A DNA stretch of 64,000 nt from contig OX377206.1 in the NCBI GenBank assembly GCA_947396885.1, positions 3,933,634 through 3,997,633 of the forward strand, written 5' to 3'. Position 1 is the stretch's first letter. Each line of letters starts with the position of its first letter. Under the pieces are notes generated by a model, which did not search any database, was not told where the DNA came from, and saw only the letters and a list, made by a program, of their open reading frames with translations. This DNA comes from Heligmosomoides polygyrus polygyrus. Lineage: Eukaryota; Nematoda; Chromadorea; Rhabditida; Heligmosomidae. Shown here piece by piece: positions 43,080 through 53,709 of the stretch. Both the position numbers and the translations under genes were made by a program.

Positions 43080-43174
43080 GTAGGTTACTGTACTCTCTTG
43101 TTTTGTGAATTTAAGCCGGGCGTTTGAGAAACTGAGCAAGGCTTTATAGCGAAACTTTCCGCCTCTTTGGCTGA

Positions 43175-43332
43175 AATGGTACTTATCGGGTTTTCGCCCG
43201 ACCAGGTGGAGTCATTTCCATGAGTTCCAGCAGAAAGCCTAACTTGTTTATACATAGTGCGCGAAGTAAACAGGTAGCTGGTGCAGTGAGTGTTTTGATT
43301 GGCTCGGGCGAAAATCCGATAAGTGCTATCTG
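43175..43332. mobile_element. Small palindromic MITE
   Basis: GGTACTTATCGGGTTTTCGC with CCGACC is mirrored by GGCTCGGGCGAAAATCCGAT with AAGTGC. About 155 bp, non-coding, in intron 5. Confidence 0.65.
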
Positions 43333-43374
43333 ATTCTCAATCAGGATCGTCTCTCTTTTGTCGTACTATTTTTG

Positions 43375-43572
43375 GCCCATGTCGCAAATATGAGCAGTAT
43401 AGGAAGTTGGGGTAACGCCAGCCAATCAGACCACGTCGAATGAACGCGACATTCAGAGGGCAAGTACGGTCATTACCATGATTGGCTGGCGTGTGTTCGG
43501 TCAGTGTTCTGGTTGGTTATAATTGGCTGGTTCGTTTCCCCTTCCTATGCTGACCACATTCACGACATGGAC
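43375..43572. mobile_element. MITE family T copy
   Basis: GCCCATGTCGCAAATATGAG to CATTCACGACATGGACCG; contains the GGCTGGCGTGTGTTCGGTCA block. A SINE begins just after it. Confidence 0.75.
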
Positions 43573-43584
43573 CGAAATAGATAG

Positions 43585-43868
43585 AGCCAAAGGAGTCGGA
43601 GGAAGTGCCGGCTGTCGCGTGCACCCCATACCAGGTTCTTGGTTCGAATTCCCCGCCCAGGCCATCCAAGCCTTTCATCCCTCAGAGGCTTGGTTGGTAC
43701 CAGACCTGCCTGGGAGGATAAAGCGCTGACTTGTTCAGCAGCTGTCCACCGCAAGTCATTCAGTATGGCCAAGTACGCATTCAAATCACCTCCACAACAT
43801 CCCCCAGAAGTAGACTGCGTGGCGCATCCCAGAAAGGATTGAATAACGCCGTTCTTTATCCTCTCTTT
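43585..43868 (+). repeat. SINE-A copy
   Basis: The first ~10 bp are replaced (CCAAAGGAGTCGGAGG), so the A box is damaged; the rest, including GTAGACTGCGTGGCGCATCC and a TTTATCC tail, is good. Confidence 0.85.
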
Positions 43869-44475
43869 ATCTTTTTGTGACTGTCCAGACCAATTTTTAC
43901 TTGTTCAAGTTTTCACGAAGAGTTTTGAAGAAGAAAAAAACGCCGCAATGAAAGTAAATTTTTTTGTTTATTTTTGGGAGCAAGCGAATGTTTTAAATGC
44001 TGCAGCCCTTGGAAATCTACCCTACCTCTATTTCTTATATATGTGTCAAGAAGCGAAAGAATGAACTTGCAGAAGCGGAATAACGTTAGGGAAACTTCTA
44101 AGCGTTGCTATAGGTGGCCTTTCTGGACTGGTCCAAAGTGGAACTTATGGGTTTCTTCGCTTCTATACGTCACTGTGTCCACCTAGAAGTATGATGCGGA
44201 GCGAATCCCACTGATATGTATATGGTAGACGAATTTTTACCCCTCCAAGGTCTGCTAAAAAATTTGAGAACTCCACGAAATGCTTTTGTTCAATTTATTC
44301 TAAAAAAATTAAAATTATTAAAAACTGCCAATTCTCCATATTTGGACCATGTTTTGTTTTGTAGTTGCCTTAGTAAAAGATAGAATGGGCTAGCAGAAAA
44401 GGCAGGACGTTAGGGAAAACCTTTAAGCGTTTCTATAGGTTGCCTCTCTAGACCGGTTCAAAGTGGAACTTATGG
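43869..44475. repeat. Unassigned, with a ~300-bp internal duplication
   Basis: The phrase CTTCTAAGCGTTGCTATAGG with GGTCCAAAGTGGAACTTATGG near 44,095-44,155 recurs near 44,420-44,475 (CTTTAAGCGTTTCTATAGG, GGTTCAAAGTGGAACTTATGG). A SINE-A-like AGAAGTATGATGCGGAGCGA scrap is at 44,188. No gene. Confidence 0.5.
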
Positions 44476-44479
44476 GCAC

Positions 44480-44960
44480 ACGATTTTTTAGACAATTCGT
44501 ATGAACGTCTTCTGAATCTTCTGGCACGTAAAAGACGTCTAGGTGTTTTCCGCTATTTTCACGCACGTAATTTGATCAGTATCGATTGACGGTGATCGAT
44601 ACTACAAAAACGAACTTAGATTTGTGTTGAGCGAGCCCGATTACCCCCCAGGCTAAAGTTTCGGACCGCCTGGACGACATCAACAAAAAATCGATCGTTT
44701 TATCAATATCGATTGGCGACGATCGATACTTCAAAAACGAACTTCAGATTCGTATTCAGCAACCTTGACTATCCCCAGGGCTAAAGTTTTCAGGCAGGGA
44801 GATGACGTCTAGGTATTTCCCGCTATTTTCGCGACCCGTAATTCCCCTCCCCCCCCCCCCCCCCATTTTCCCCCTGTTTTATGACTAATTTCGGCGGCGG
44901 CGGCGCCGATCGATAGTACGACTTAGCGCTTAGCGCGTTATTATAGAGTATTTGATGATA
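44480..44960. repeat. GATCGAT tandem repeat, opposite orientation
   Basis: Inverted counterpart of 28,985-29,600: ACGTAATTTGATCAGTATCG, CGAACTTCAGATTCGTATTC, CCAGGGCTAAAGTTT and a final GCGCTTAGCGCGTTATTATA. Includes a C17 homopolymer-like run near 44,845-44,864. Confidence 0.72.
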
Positions 44961-45350
44961 ATACGCGGTTATTACCGCACTTCTTTTATAAATGACGAGT
45001 GATAAAGATGTGTAAAAAACGGCCTCGAAATCATTCCTTTTGAAGGGGACATCATCGGATCTATCCTAATCAGAGGGAAGCGTAAGGTGGTTTGCGTGTC
45101 GATCCTCGCTTCCCTGAGTTTTTACGGGAACTTCAAATGCCATTCCATGATACGATGGTTTGGTTTGGTTTTTAAATTCAGGAAATGTCGTTATGCGGCA
45201 TGGGATAACGTTCGCAATTGGCACTTTATGATTGCCCCTCCCGACTAGGATAAATTCGAGATAATCCTCTAAGGCAGAGGCACCTTATCCTCAAATTGCT
45301 CGAAATCGCCTCATATCTTTAATGGCTGCCTTATGGAGTTCACGTGGTGT
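44961..45350. other. Unassigned intronic sequence
   Basis: Nothing recognisable. Confidence 0.4.
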
Positions 45351-45356
45351 ACCACC

Positions 45357-45500
45357 CTTAACCCTAGTTTATACTTGCGGCGCTGCGCGGCGCGACACGA
45401 TGGTTGAGATACATATCGACCGGGCCGCGCGAAAAAATCGATATCTATAGCGATCGTGGTGCCGCGCCGCATGGCGGCGCAAGTATAAACTAGGGCTTAA
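45357..45500. mobile_element. Palindromic MITE family P1 copy
   Basis: Ends TTAACCCTAGTTTATACTTG and CAAGTATAAACTAGGGCTTA with GCGGCGCTGCGCGGCGCG and its mirror; the core is partly inverted relative to the copy at 23,474. Confidence 0.85.
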
Positions 45501-45739
45501 GCAGTTGCCTGGTAGTGACATCATTCAACATTAGCAGAATGCGTGGCACATCCTGCTAGAGTTTATCTCAGCTTCGTGCTTGCCTCTGATACACGCCGAG
45601 AGTAGAGCCTCCTGTGATTATTCCTTCTTCTGGGACTATTTCGACGTCTTCCGATTCCCCTTTTCAGGGAATAATTTGGAATCCACCCACTTCCCGTTAC
45701 CTTCTTGAGTACGACGTCGGATAAAGGAAGTACTAAGGG

Positions 45740-46440
45740 AACTGGGAGCCGCTAGTATTCTGTGACGTATGTGTGTATATGGCCGCTGATTCCTCCGCGT
45801 GCGGCTCTTCGAATCGCTGAATAACGATGATAACAGGCCAATTTCGCGTGTGTGGACGAGAAGACAACTAGGCTAATTAGTGCTTGGCAACTAGGCCCCG
45901 GGGTTGCCGACCCGGCAAACAGGAGGAGGGGACGAATTCTCGAAAGTTTCCGGAAGTGGGGGGGGGGGGGGACAATCGTTGCCACCCACCCACCTGAATC
46001 ACTTCCCGTTTCGCCGTTGTTTAGCAGAAGAAGGAGCTTGCTTCGAGGTGCGTATTGTTATGGCTGAAGGAGGAGGAGGTTCTGTAGTGGACGATGAGGC
46101 CACACAGACTCAAACCCTCGTCGTGTGCGTCTCTGTGTTAACGAGAACAAAAGCCGCTGATGCGCTTGAATGGCCACTTCTGAGAATCGCAAAATAGACC
46201 GGCAGCGGCCGCAGCAGTAGCAGTAGCAGCAGCAAATGAATGGCGGCTCCTAGTCGCGGCCATGGCCCATAAGTGTTCAGAAAACCGCCGGCACACAACG
46301 GTGACCAACAAACGGCGTGATTTTCTGGCTGGGAAGAAGGGGCCTTCTGAATTCTGAAGGCAAAACGTCACTCAAGATCGCCGCCGCTTCGTAACGGAAA
46401 TCACTCTAAACACAGACACTGCTTAGGAAGTCCGAGGTAA
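45740..46440. other. GC-rich island in intron 5
   Basis: Contains a G12 run near 45,959 and AGCAGTAGCAGTAGCAGCAG near 46,213. Open frames exist on both strands, none with recognisable domains. Confidence 0.3.
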
Positions 46441-46624
46441 ACATCTCACGTTGCCTCGACAAAACAATGCAGCAGCTATTCTCGGCCAGCGAGTTCCTCC
46501 TGAAACGTACCTTACGGAGTTTTTCGGGGACCTGAAAGGCTGGAGATCATTTTCAGAGATTTTCTGTTCAAAACTGACTGTGTTAGTCTACGTCTTCGTT
46601 AAATTTGTTTCTTTTTGTAAGGGT

Positions 46625-46842
46625 TGCAGGTGAGTTTTAGCACAATCGGAGGAGGCGCCGGCTGTCGCATGCTCTCCGATTCAGGGTCCCTGATTTGGAT
46701 TTTCGGCCCAGATCTTCTGCTGGCCATCGTAGTTCATTATATAGGTCAAAGACGCATTCAAACTGCTACGACACCCCGCAGAAGTAGAATGCGTGGCCCA
46801 TCCCACAAAGGGATTGACTGACTCCAACCTTTATGATTCCAA
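46625..46842 (+). repeat. SINE-A copy with central deletion
   Basis: A box TTTAGCACAATCGGAGGAGG; about 70 bp between GGCCCAGATC and CTGGCCATCG are missing; 3' end GAAGTAGAATGCGTGGCCCA. Confidence 0.8.
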
Positions 46843-46879
46843 TCAGTTTCTATCACGACCATCAGCTTACCTGGTTTCA

Positions 46880-47066
46880 TGCTCATCCCCATACACGGGT
46901 GAGTGCTGATGCTGATCGGTCCCACGAAGTGTGGATGTTGCTTTTGATCAAACGGCGCCGGTAGTGTAAAGGCGTAGAGCACTCTCACGCGGTCAGAGAG
47001 AGACGCGGGTTCAAGTCCCGCCTGGCGTTAGAAGTTTTGATCGCAACAAAACATCGTTATGACAGC
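46880..47066 (+). repeat. SINE-B copy with 5' leader
   Basis: Leader ACGGGTGAGTGCTGATG then GGTCCCACGAAGTGTGGATG (shared with 59,485), A-box-like GGTAGTGTAAAGGCGTAGAGC, B box GGGTTCAAGTCCCGCC, and the TTTTGATCGCAACAAAACAT tail. Confidence 0.7.
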
Positions 47067-47091
47067 CGACCCTTTACGGTTGTTACTTAAA

Positions 47092-47378
47092 GGATAAAGG
47101 ACGGCGTTACTCAATCCCTTTTGGGATGCGCCAGCGCATTCTTCTTCTACGGGATGTCGTGGAGGCGATATGAATGCGTATTTGGCCATAAAATGACTTG
47201 TGGTGGCCAGCCGATGAACAAGTCAGCGCTTTATCCTTCCCAGACACGTCTGTTACCAATTCACCGACCCCGGAGGAATGGAGGGCTTGGTTGGCCTGGG
47301 CCAAAAATCCGAACCAGGAACCTTGTACCGGGTGCACGCGACCGTCGGCGCCTCCTCCGACTGCGCTACACGCGCCCT
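47092..47378 (-). repeat. SINE-A copy with 13-bp target duplication
   Basis: Near-consensus reverse copy ending TGCGCTACACGCGCCC. GGTTGTTACTTAA at 47,079-47,091 recurs at 47,381-47,393, immediately beside both ends. One of the youngest copies. Confidence 0.94.
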
Positions 47379-47393
47379 ATGGTTGTTACTTAA

Positions 47394-47775
47394 GGCAATA
47401 TATTTATATGCTATTTTCACGTCGAGTGCTACATTTTCAAATCCCATTGGACACTGTTCAAATCAAAGTGGACACTTTTCAAGTTGAATTGGACTCTCTT
47501 CTAAGCTACACCAAATTTTTCTTGAACATAAAATTATTCCAACCATCTTAGTGAGTCTGTAGTTTAACCTATCTGAAGGTCATTTCGATTTGGACGAGTT
47601 CGATTTGATTTCAAAAGTCTTCTCGTCTTTTTATGGAAGCACCATTATACCTCCTTTGCGTGCCAAAGTTGCCCAGTGAACTCCCCTTGCTAGATGAGCT
47701 GGGTTGGATCTATTCACTTCATTCAGGGTCTTCATGAAATCTCGCTTTTCTCTTTTAAAGTTTTGAATTTTAAGT
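47394..47775. repeat. AT-rich interspersed repeat fragment
   Basis: GGACACTTTTCAAGTTGAAT and related phrases match 24,460-24,560 and 33,670-33,700. Confidence 0.4.
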
Positions 47776-47785
47776 AGCTTGATTA

Positions 47786-48079
47786 AAGGACAAAAGGATA
47801 AAAGGCGGCGTTATTCAATCCCTTTTGGGATGCGCCACGCATTCTACTTCTATGGGATGTCGTGGAAGCGATTTGAATGCGTATTTGGACAATGACTTGT
47901 GGTGGCCAGCCGTTAAGCAAGTCAGCGCTTCATCCTTCCCAGACAAGTCTGGTACCAATTCACCGACCCCGGAGGGATGGAAGGTCTCGTTGGCCTGGGC
48001 GGGAAATCCGAACCAGGAACCTGGTATCGGGTGCCGGCGACAGTCGGCGCCTCCTCTGACTGCGCCACACGCGCCCTAA
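47786..48079 (-). repeat. SINE-A copy with 9-bp target duplication
   Basis: Near-consensus reverse copy. GCTTGATTA at 47,777-47,785 recurs at 48,082-48,090. A 7-bp deletion removes part of the GGCCA block. Confidence 0.92.
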
Positions 48080-48640
48080 TGGCTTGATTATGTCATTATT
48101 GTGATTTTTTAGACTGCAATACGTTTAAGTAGGAGCACCTGATCGGTCAAACTCTCCTACAAAACGGTGTGAACTAGGTGACGTTTGCCAGATCTGCGTA
48201 AGAAGGTTCACCACCATGTGTTAATGACAACCATAGCAAAGGTCTGGATCTCTAGATGGTTTCAAAGAGTTGAATACTTAACTCTTTATTGTATCAAATA
48301 ATTTCTTGTTCTAGACTAAACTTTCTTTAAATGTTTCTGTCAAAGATATAAAACATTTTTCTCATCTAGTTTCTGAAACAAGCAGGTGTTGGGTATACTG
48401 TTCATGCTGGGCTTCTAAAAAAAAGTTCTTTGAAATAAATTCCCATTTTTGATGCCAAATTGTTGTTGAAAAATGTGAGCATGACTAAGCGATGACTCAA
48501 CGGAGTTCTTGTCAGCAACTGGAAATCAAATGAAACCAGTTCGAATGCTGCCGGTGTCGTAATCTCGTCGACAACTTGCTGCGCATTTTTTCTGACCTCG
48601 TGAGAGTGCTTATAATATTTCCAGTTTCAAAGTATGTTGT
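48080..48640. other. End of intron 5, unassigned
   Basis: No recognisable repeat or RNA before the TM4 exon. Confidence 0.4.
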
Positions 48641-48646
48641 TTTTAG

Positions 48647-48747
48647 GTCTGGATACTGTCAGTTATCATATCGGTTCCTCCGCTTATTGGATGGAATGAC
48701 TGGTCATCACAACGACTTCGGGATCACTGTGAACTCTCATCGGAGAG
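48647..48747 (+). CDS. GPCR exon 6: TM4 and ECL2
   Basis: The 101-bp exon lies between TTTTTAG and GAGAG|GTAAGC and codes for residues 177-209 plus two bases. It begins VWILSV with W178 at position 4.50, has the TM4-terminal double proline (P187-P188), and runs into GWNDW, a signature of octopamine/tyramine-type receptors at the start of extracellular loop 2. C204 is the expected partner of C126 in the conserved disulfide. The frame joins the preceding exon in phase 0 and the following one in phase 2. Confidence 0.92.
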
Positions 48748-48797
48748 GTAAGCGACGCAGTATACCATTTTCATGTCAAGTTGGACACTCAAACAAG

Positions 48798-48940
48798 CCT
48801 AAGCACTAGTTTATAATTGGGCCGTTGCGCGACACGGCGCCGTGGTCCGAATAGATATCGATCGAGGGGTGCGAAAAATCAATATCTATGGCAATTGTAG
48901 TGCCGTGGCGGGCAGCACAAGTATAAACTAAGCCTAATGC
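48798..48940. mobile_element. Palindromic MITE family P1 copy
   Basis: Ends CCTAAGCACTAGTTTATAAT and CACAAGTATAAACTAAGCCT; core AATAGATATCGATCGAGG and its partner. It lies 50 bp after the TM4 exon. Confidence 0.78.
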
Positions 48941-49415
48941 TTTCGAAATCAAACTGCATATCCTTAGAATCAAAATGAGTTCCTTTCACATTAGAGAGAG
49001 AGAGACTAGAGACTTTCCAAAAGAGTTGAAATAATTTTTGTTAAAGGAGAATTTTGTATAGCTTTGAAGTGTTGATTCTACTACGAAATCAGGAAACACA
49101 TTGTTTGATAGTTTATAACATTCTTACTTTTGAGGAAATATAATGGTTCAAAGCCAATTTTAAAGGGCAGGAAGGGCGTCATTTTTTAGTGTCAAAAAGG
49201 AGATTGCGCCATGCTCTTGCCGAAGACGTCGCGATTCATATTCGATTGATAGCAAAACTTCTATTCGCATAGAGCTTCACACCTGTTAATTATGCAACAA
49301 ATAAAATTGTAAAGAACACACACACATTTCCATTTAGATCCTTTATGTAAGCAGCGTCATCCGATCAGTCGAATAAAAATCGCGCGAGCTTCTCGAGTAC
49401 ATGGCGGGATCTCGT
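48941..49415. repeat. AT-rich repeat ending in GCGCCATGC-type MITE
   Basis: GGAGATTGCGCCATGCTCTT at about 49,199 and AGTACATGGCGGGATCTCG near 49,396 are the inverted ends; the left part matches 24,440-24,800 in order. Confidence 0.55.
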
Positions 49416-49814
49416 CCATTAGTTCACTGAATACTTTCCGCCTTGTTGCGCTGTAAACCATAATTTAATTGATCATTCTTTTAAAAAATAAAAAAATTTG
49501 TAAAATTATTACACACTTCTGAGCAGCTGAACTAAAATTGCAAAGAACGTAACACCATTTTTTTCCTTTGGCCGTAGACAGTGTCTAATTTGATTTAAAG
49601 GTGACCAATAAGAGCTTAAAGTGGTACGTACAGAATACATATTTCCAAATACTTTTACCATTTTGAGGCTGACCGCTTAGCATTGTCGGTTCTTTCCAGA
49701 AGGCTCGTTATACCATCTTGGATCCAAATTCTTCAGTGAATTCTAGATCATTGATTCATCAATCTTGGAATTTTCTTTTCGCTGTGAAAAACGGACCTTC
49801 ATAGCTTTGCTTTT
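49416..49814. other. Unassigned intronic sequence
   Basis: AT-rich, nothing recognised. Confidence 0.4.
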
Positions 49815-50011
49815 TAATGATTGACACATTGACGACAATATGAGCCACCTGTGGCTCATAACATTTCGCGCTATTTTAGTGTTCCGCTGCCCCCGGTTTT
49901 TATAGATGTTTTTTGTTCCCTAATCATCTGTGACAGGAGAATGTCTAACAGCAATAAGCAAGAAAATGTCGTTGCATTCTTTACATATATCGAATTTTAA
50001 AAAAATTATTA

Positions 50012-50899
50012 GGTTGGCAACTAATTTCGTGGACTCTCAAGAATCTTCAGCAAGAGTGTTTAATTAACAAATAACTAATGACAATCTTTAATTAAAATAA
50101 GATCCCTCGGAACACAGAAGTGCTTCCCATATATCAGGTAGCTGGTCTATCCCACGGCCATAGAATTATTGTGCTTTTAATGCCAAGAATCTTTGGAGGT
50201 GCGTTTTGACCCGGTCCACATTAATAAATCGTCTTCCAACCAAGAAGTACTGCACCGAACCAAAAATGTGGTAGTCACTCGGCGCAAGGTCTGGGCTGTA
50301 AGGTGGATGAGTTTGACGCTCCCAGTCAAGGTCTTCTATTTTTGAGGCGTCCGGTTCGCTACGTTTGCTCCGTTTGGTGGTGTCAAGAAGGTATTAACTT
50401 CTCGGAGCTCGTCAAGAACGGTTCCAGCATTAATGCTGTGATCTACTCTTCTCAATCTGGCCGCTCGCAGGCTGAACTCCGCTGGAATCGGTTCAGACAG
50501 ATTTTCAGGAGCGGAATTATCTATCAGCAAGATAACGCCAGATCACACGTCACGAATCGGGAGCTTCGAAAAATCGAAGACCTTAGCTGGAAGCGTCTAA
50601 CTCACCCACCTTACAGCACAGGCTGTGCGCCAAATGACTAGCACCTTTATAGCTCGCTGCAGCAGTTCTTGGTTGGAGGACGACCTATTAATGTGGACCA
50701 TGTCAAAATGCACCTCCAAGGATTCTTGGCTTCAAAACCACAAGAATTCTACAGCTGTGGGATGGGCCAGGTAGCTGATAAATGGGAAGCAGTTCCGCGT
50801 TCCAACAGATCTTACTTTGGTTGAAAACTGTTGTTTGTTATTTATTTATGAACACTTTTGTTGAAGGCGCTTGAGAGTCCACGAAATCAGTTGCCAACC
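50012..50899 (+). mobile_element. Mariner-type element with inverted terminal duplication
   Basis: Ends GGTTGGCAACTAATTTCGTG and its mirrored partner CACGAAATCAGTTGCCAACC. The first ~330 bp (50,012-50,345) are an inverted copy of the last ~330 bp (50,568-50,899), replacing the 5' half of the transposase. Inserted at TA within a foldback element. Confidence 0.82.
50336..50824 (+). pseudogene. Mariner transposase, C-terminal half only
   Basis: Reads VWWCQEGINFSEL, then YQQDNARSHVTNRE carrying the second catalytic Asp and PPYSTGCAPND with the third, followed by a stop and HLYSSLQQFLVGG in frame. That HQDNARPH / PPYSPDLAP-D arrangement marks mariner (DD34D). The N-terminal DNA-binding half is absent, so it cannot be active. 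The same C-terminus lies inverted at 50,100-50,335. Confidence 0.82.
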
Positions 50900-51690
50900 A
50901 AATACTTTGTACTAGGAAGGAGACCAAATTCTACAGTCAAATCAATTCAAGTCAGTCTTTTTCGCCCAAAGTTCACCAAATGAGATAATGTTGGAGTGCT
51001 GGCCACGAATCTAGCACCCGTTTTCAAAACTTCGGCCGACTACGGTAGGTCACCACGGTAGGTACGGGTGAGTAATGCTGTCGGAGACGTGGTCACCGAT
51101 TTTACCCGACCTTCGCCTATGGGGGTTATTTGGGGTGCTGATCTCGGATATCGCATTTGTATTCAAAATTTCGGCAATTATGGTAGGTTACGGTTGGTAC
51201 GGTAAGACTGTTGGCGTCATCGTCACCGACTTTGGCCAAACTTCGTCTACGATACCGTGACTCCGACAGCCTTGCTCACCCGTACCTACCGTAACCTACC
51301 GCAATCGGCCGAAATTTCGAAAACGGACGTCAGGTTCGTGATCAGCACACCAAATAAACTTCTTTGGGGACCTTTAGGATAAAAGACTGACTTGAATTGA
51401 TTTGATTGTTGAATTGGTTTCCTTCCTAGTAAAAGTTTTTTAATTATGTAATGATATATGTAATGAAAGCAACGACATATTTCTCGCTCATTGATGTTGG
51501 ACATTCTTCTATTACAAGTGATTAGGAAACAGAACAAAAAATCTATAACAAAGTGCGCGAAACAAAAAAGTGGTCCACGAGGGACATTATGAGCCAGCGG
51601 TGGCTCATAGCGCACGCGTGTGGAATCGCGCGCGTGTCCCGCGCGGCACTCTGCCGCGATTGTCGTCAATGTGTTAAGTCATTGATTTTT

Positions 51691-52210
51691 GAAATCCACA
51701 AAATTTGCGCGGTCAGATGGTTAGGACCAACACCGGGAATCCTATTAATATCATGCTTCAAACCGCATTTAGATGGAGAACGTCATTTGTCCCAACGTCT
51801 CCTACATCCTGATTCCATTTCTCTGCTTATCCAATACTCCTGGGTCCGTTGAGGACAAACGAAACAACAACGAGAAGCTCGTTCATGCGTTCTAACGTCC
51901 TTAGTTCTTTGACCACATTTCCGCCGTGCAGACGGAAAAGTCGCTTTGCAGGCGGAAAAGTTTCACACTTTGGAAAAGAAGAACACAATGAAATTGCAGC
52001 ACTGGCCTTTTAGAAAAGTGATTTGCTGCGAGGTTTGGGCACCGAATCGTATTTTTTTAGTATAGTGGCGAAATTCTGATGGAATCAATTAGAACATCCG
52101 AGCTGAAGCAAAACAGAAGCTTTGAGGGGTAACGAGGAATAGAGTTTCTTACAGCGATTAATGTTGTAAACTTTATAAGGGCTTATACGATGTGTGCTGC
52201 CGAAGCCTCT
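51691..52210. other. Unassigned intronic sequence
   Basis: Contains GCAGACGGAAAAGTCGCTTTG with a nearby near-copy (51,930-51,952). No gene. Confidence 0.4.
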
Positions 52211-52311
52211 TATATTAAGTTGGAAAAAAGTATTTTCATTTTTTTTTTCAAAGATTTATTATTTCACAACTACAAAATCAAATCAATTGAGATAAACTCC
52301 ATTTTGTTCCA

Positions 52312-53264
52312 CTACACTTCTCCAAAGACTGAATGATTTTCTAATTCCTCTCGCTTAAGGAGTGCAGTTCTGGAGTCGAACCACTGCTGAATCCAATTTT
52401 TGAGGCCCTCATCCGTTTCAAAATATTTCTCTCCAATTTCTTGCTTGAGAGCACGGAAAAGATGGTAGTCGGTAGGGGCGAGGTCATGGCTATACGGTGG
52501 ATGTGGCCTTATCTCCCAGCCCAGCTCCTTTATTGTTTCTCTTGTCAGTCTTGCAACATATCGCTTTACATTGTCATGCAGGATTATCACCCTTGACTTT
52601 CTAGGCTTCTTTTCTTGGAGAGCTGCGGCGACTTTGTGGAGTTGGCCACTGTATGTGGTCCCTCCACTTCTTAGAGTTTGCCGATAAATCACTCCTCTGA
52701 TATCCCACCATACATTCAAGCGATTCTTCTTTTCGTGAACATTGGCTTCAGATCAAGCTTAGGGTTCTCTCCTTTTTGTGCCCATTGTCTCTTTCTTCGG
52801 AAGTTGGCATACAGAACCCGGGACTCATCGCCTTCCACAGTCCGCGGCAGAAACGGTTTTCTTTCGTATCTGGACAGAAGAGAAGCAGCGATGGAGAGCC
52901 GTTGGCCTTTCTGAGTGTCTGACAGGGCATGTGGAATCCAAGCTCCGAATTTCCATGCAAAACTTCAGATGGATTCCCACTATACTATGAGACACTTCGA
53001 GCTTCTCTGCCAGTTGACGTGTCGTCTGCCTACTATCGGTTCGAACAAGATGGAGTAGTTCAGTGTCGTCCAATTCAGTTGACCTTCCTGACCTTGCTTT
53101 GTCCTCGAATGAATAATCTCCCTTTGAAAACTTTCCGAACCATCCATAACAGGTGCGATACGTAACAGATCCCAAGCCATATACATCGTTAATTTGGTCG
53201 GCTGCCTAACGTGCTGTAGATCCTTTAATGAATTCATAAAGAATGACGTGCCGAAAATGGCCAT
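52312..53264 (-). pseudogene. Mariner (DD34D) transposase, frame-disrupted
   Basis: In order on the reverse strand: an N-terminal HVILYEFIKG-like start, TCYGWFGKFSKGDYSFEDKA and RSGRSTELDD (the linker of mariner DNA-binding domains), RQLAEKLEVSHSIV helix-turn-helix, then a frame change, then MNVWWDIRGVIYRQTL, IILHDNVKRYVARLT with the second Asp, and PPYSHDLAPTDYHLF with the third. The spacing fits DD34D. At least two frame shifts near 52,720-52,830 and 53,170 and the LINE insertion inactivate it. Confidence 0.87.
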
Positions 53265-53282
53265 GATGCAGATCTGGCGTTG

Positions 53283-53521
53283 GACACGTCTTCAGAAGAC
53301 CAGAGGATCACCCCACAAGGTTGGCCCTAGATTTCGAGGCACCCGGAAAGCGTCCGAGAGGAGCCCCAAGGAAAAGATGGAAGGACGTCATCAAGAGAGA
53401 TCTCGCCGAAGTCGGCGCCACGGCAGTTGACGCCCTTGATAGGATGAGGTGGCGACAGAGACACAAGAACAGCGGACCCTGCGACTGCGCGGGACTAAAC
53501 GCTCAGGAGAAGAAGAAGAGT
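53283..53521 (+). mobile_element. 5'-truncated RTE-like LINE with 13-bp target duplication
   Basis: AGATCTGGCGTTG at 53,270-53,282 recurs at 53,522-53,534, bracketing the insert. The + strand reads DFEAPGKRPRGAPRKRWKDV and IKRDLAEVGATAVDALDRM, the RTE C-terminus, followed by a GAAGAAGAAGAG 3' end. It inserted into the mariner, hence is younger. Confidence 0.9.
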
Positions 53522-53709
53522 AGATCTGGCGTTGAGTCCGGAAGATTGGATAGATTACGAAGTACAAGAAGGGTCTTGACCTATGTCCGCGTGCAAACGG
53601 TAGACAGGTCTGACAGGATTACGAAATCAGCAATCAATATTGGCTAGTGCGTTTACAAGGAGAACGGTAAAAAAAATTTCGAAGTGTGAAGAGACTTTTT
53701 TCCAACCTA

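Larger units (their letters stand above)
49815..51690. mobile_element. Palindromic foldback element split by a mariner insertion
   Basis: The outer arms mirror each other: TGACACATTGACGACAATAT with GAGCCACCTGTGGCTCATA near 49,825 against TATGAGCCAGCGGTGGCTCA and ATTGTCGTCAATGTGTTAA near 51,590-51,680. The left arm is interrupted at a TA (50,010) by a mariner and continues from 50,900 (CTAGGAAGGAGACCAAATTC); the right arm (TTTCCTTCCTAGTAAAAG, near 51,420) runs through uninterrupted and so shows the empty site. The centre lies near 51,180. The inner part contains ACGGTAGGTACGGGTGAG-type repeats. Confidence 0.78.
52218..53707 (-). mobile_element. Mariner element interrupted by a LINE fragment
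   Basis: Inverted ends AGTTGGAAAAAAGTATTTTC and GACTTTTTTCCAACCT with TA on both sides. About 1,490 bp including a 239-bp LINE insertion, so ~1.24 kb originally, the normal size for mariner. Confidence 0.88.
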
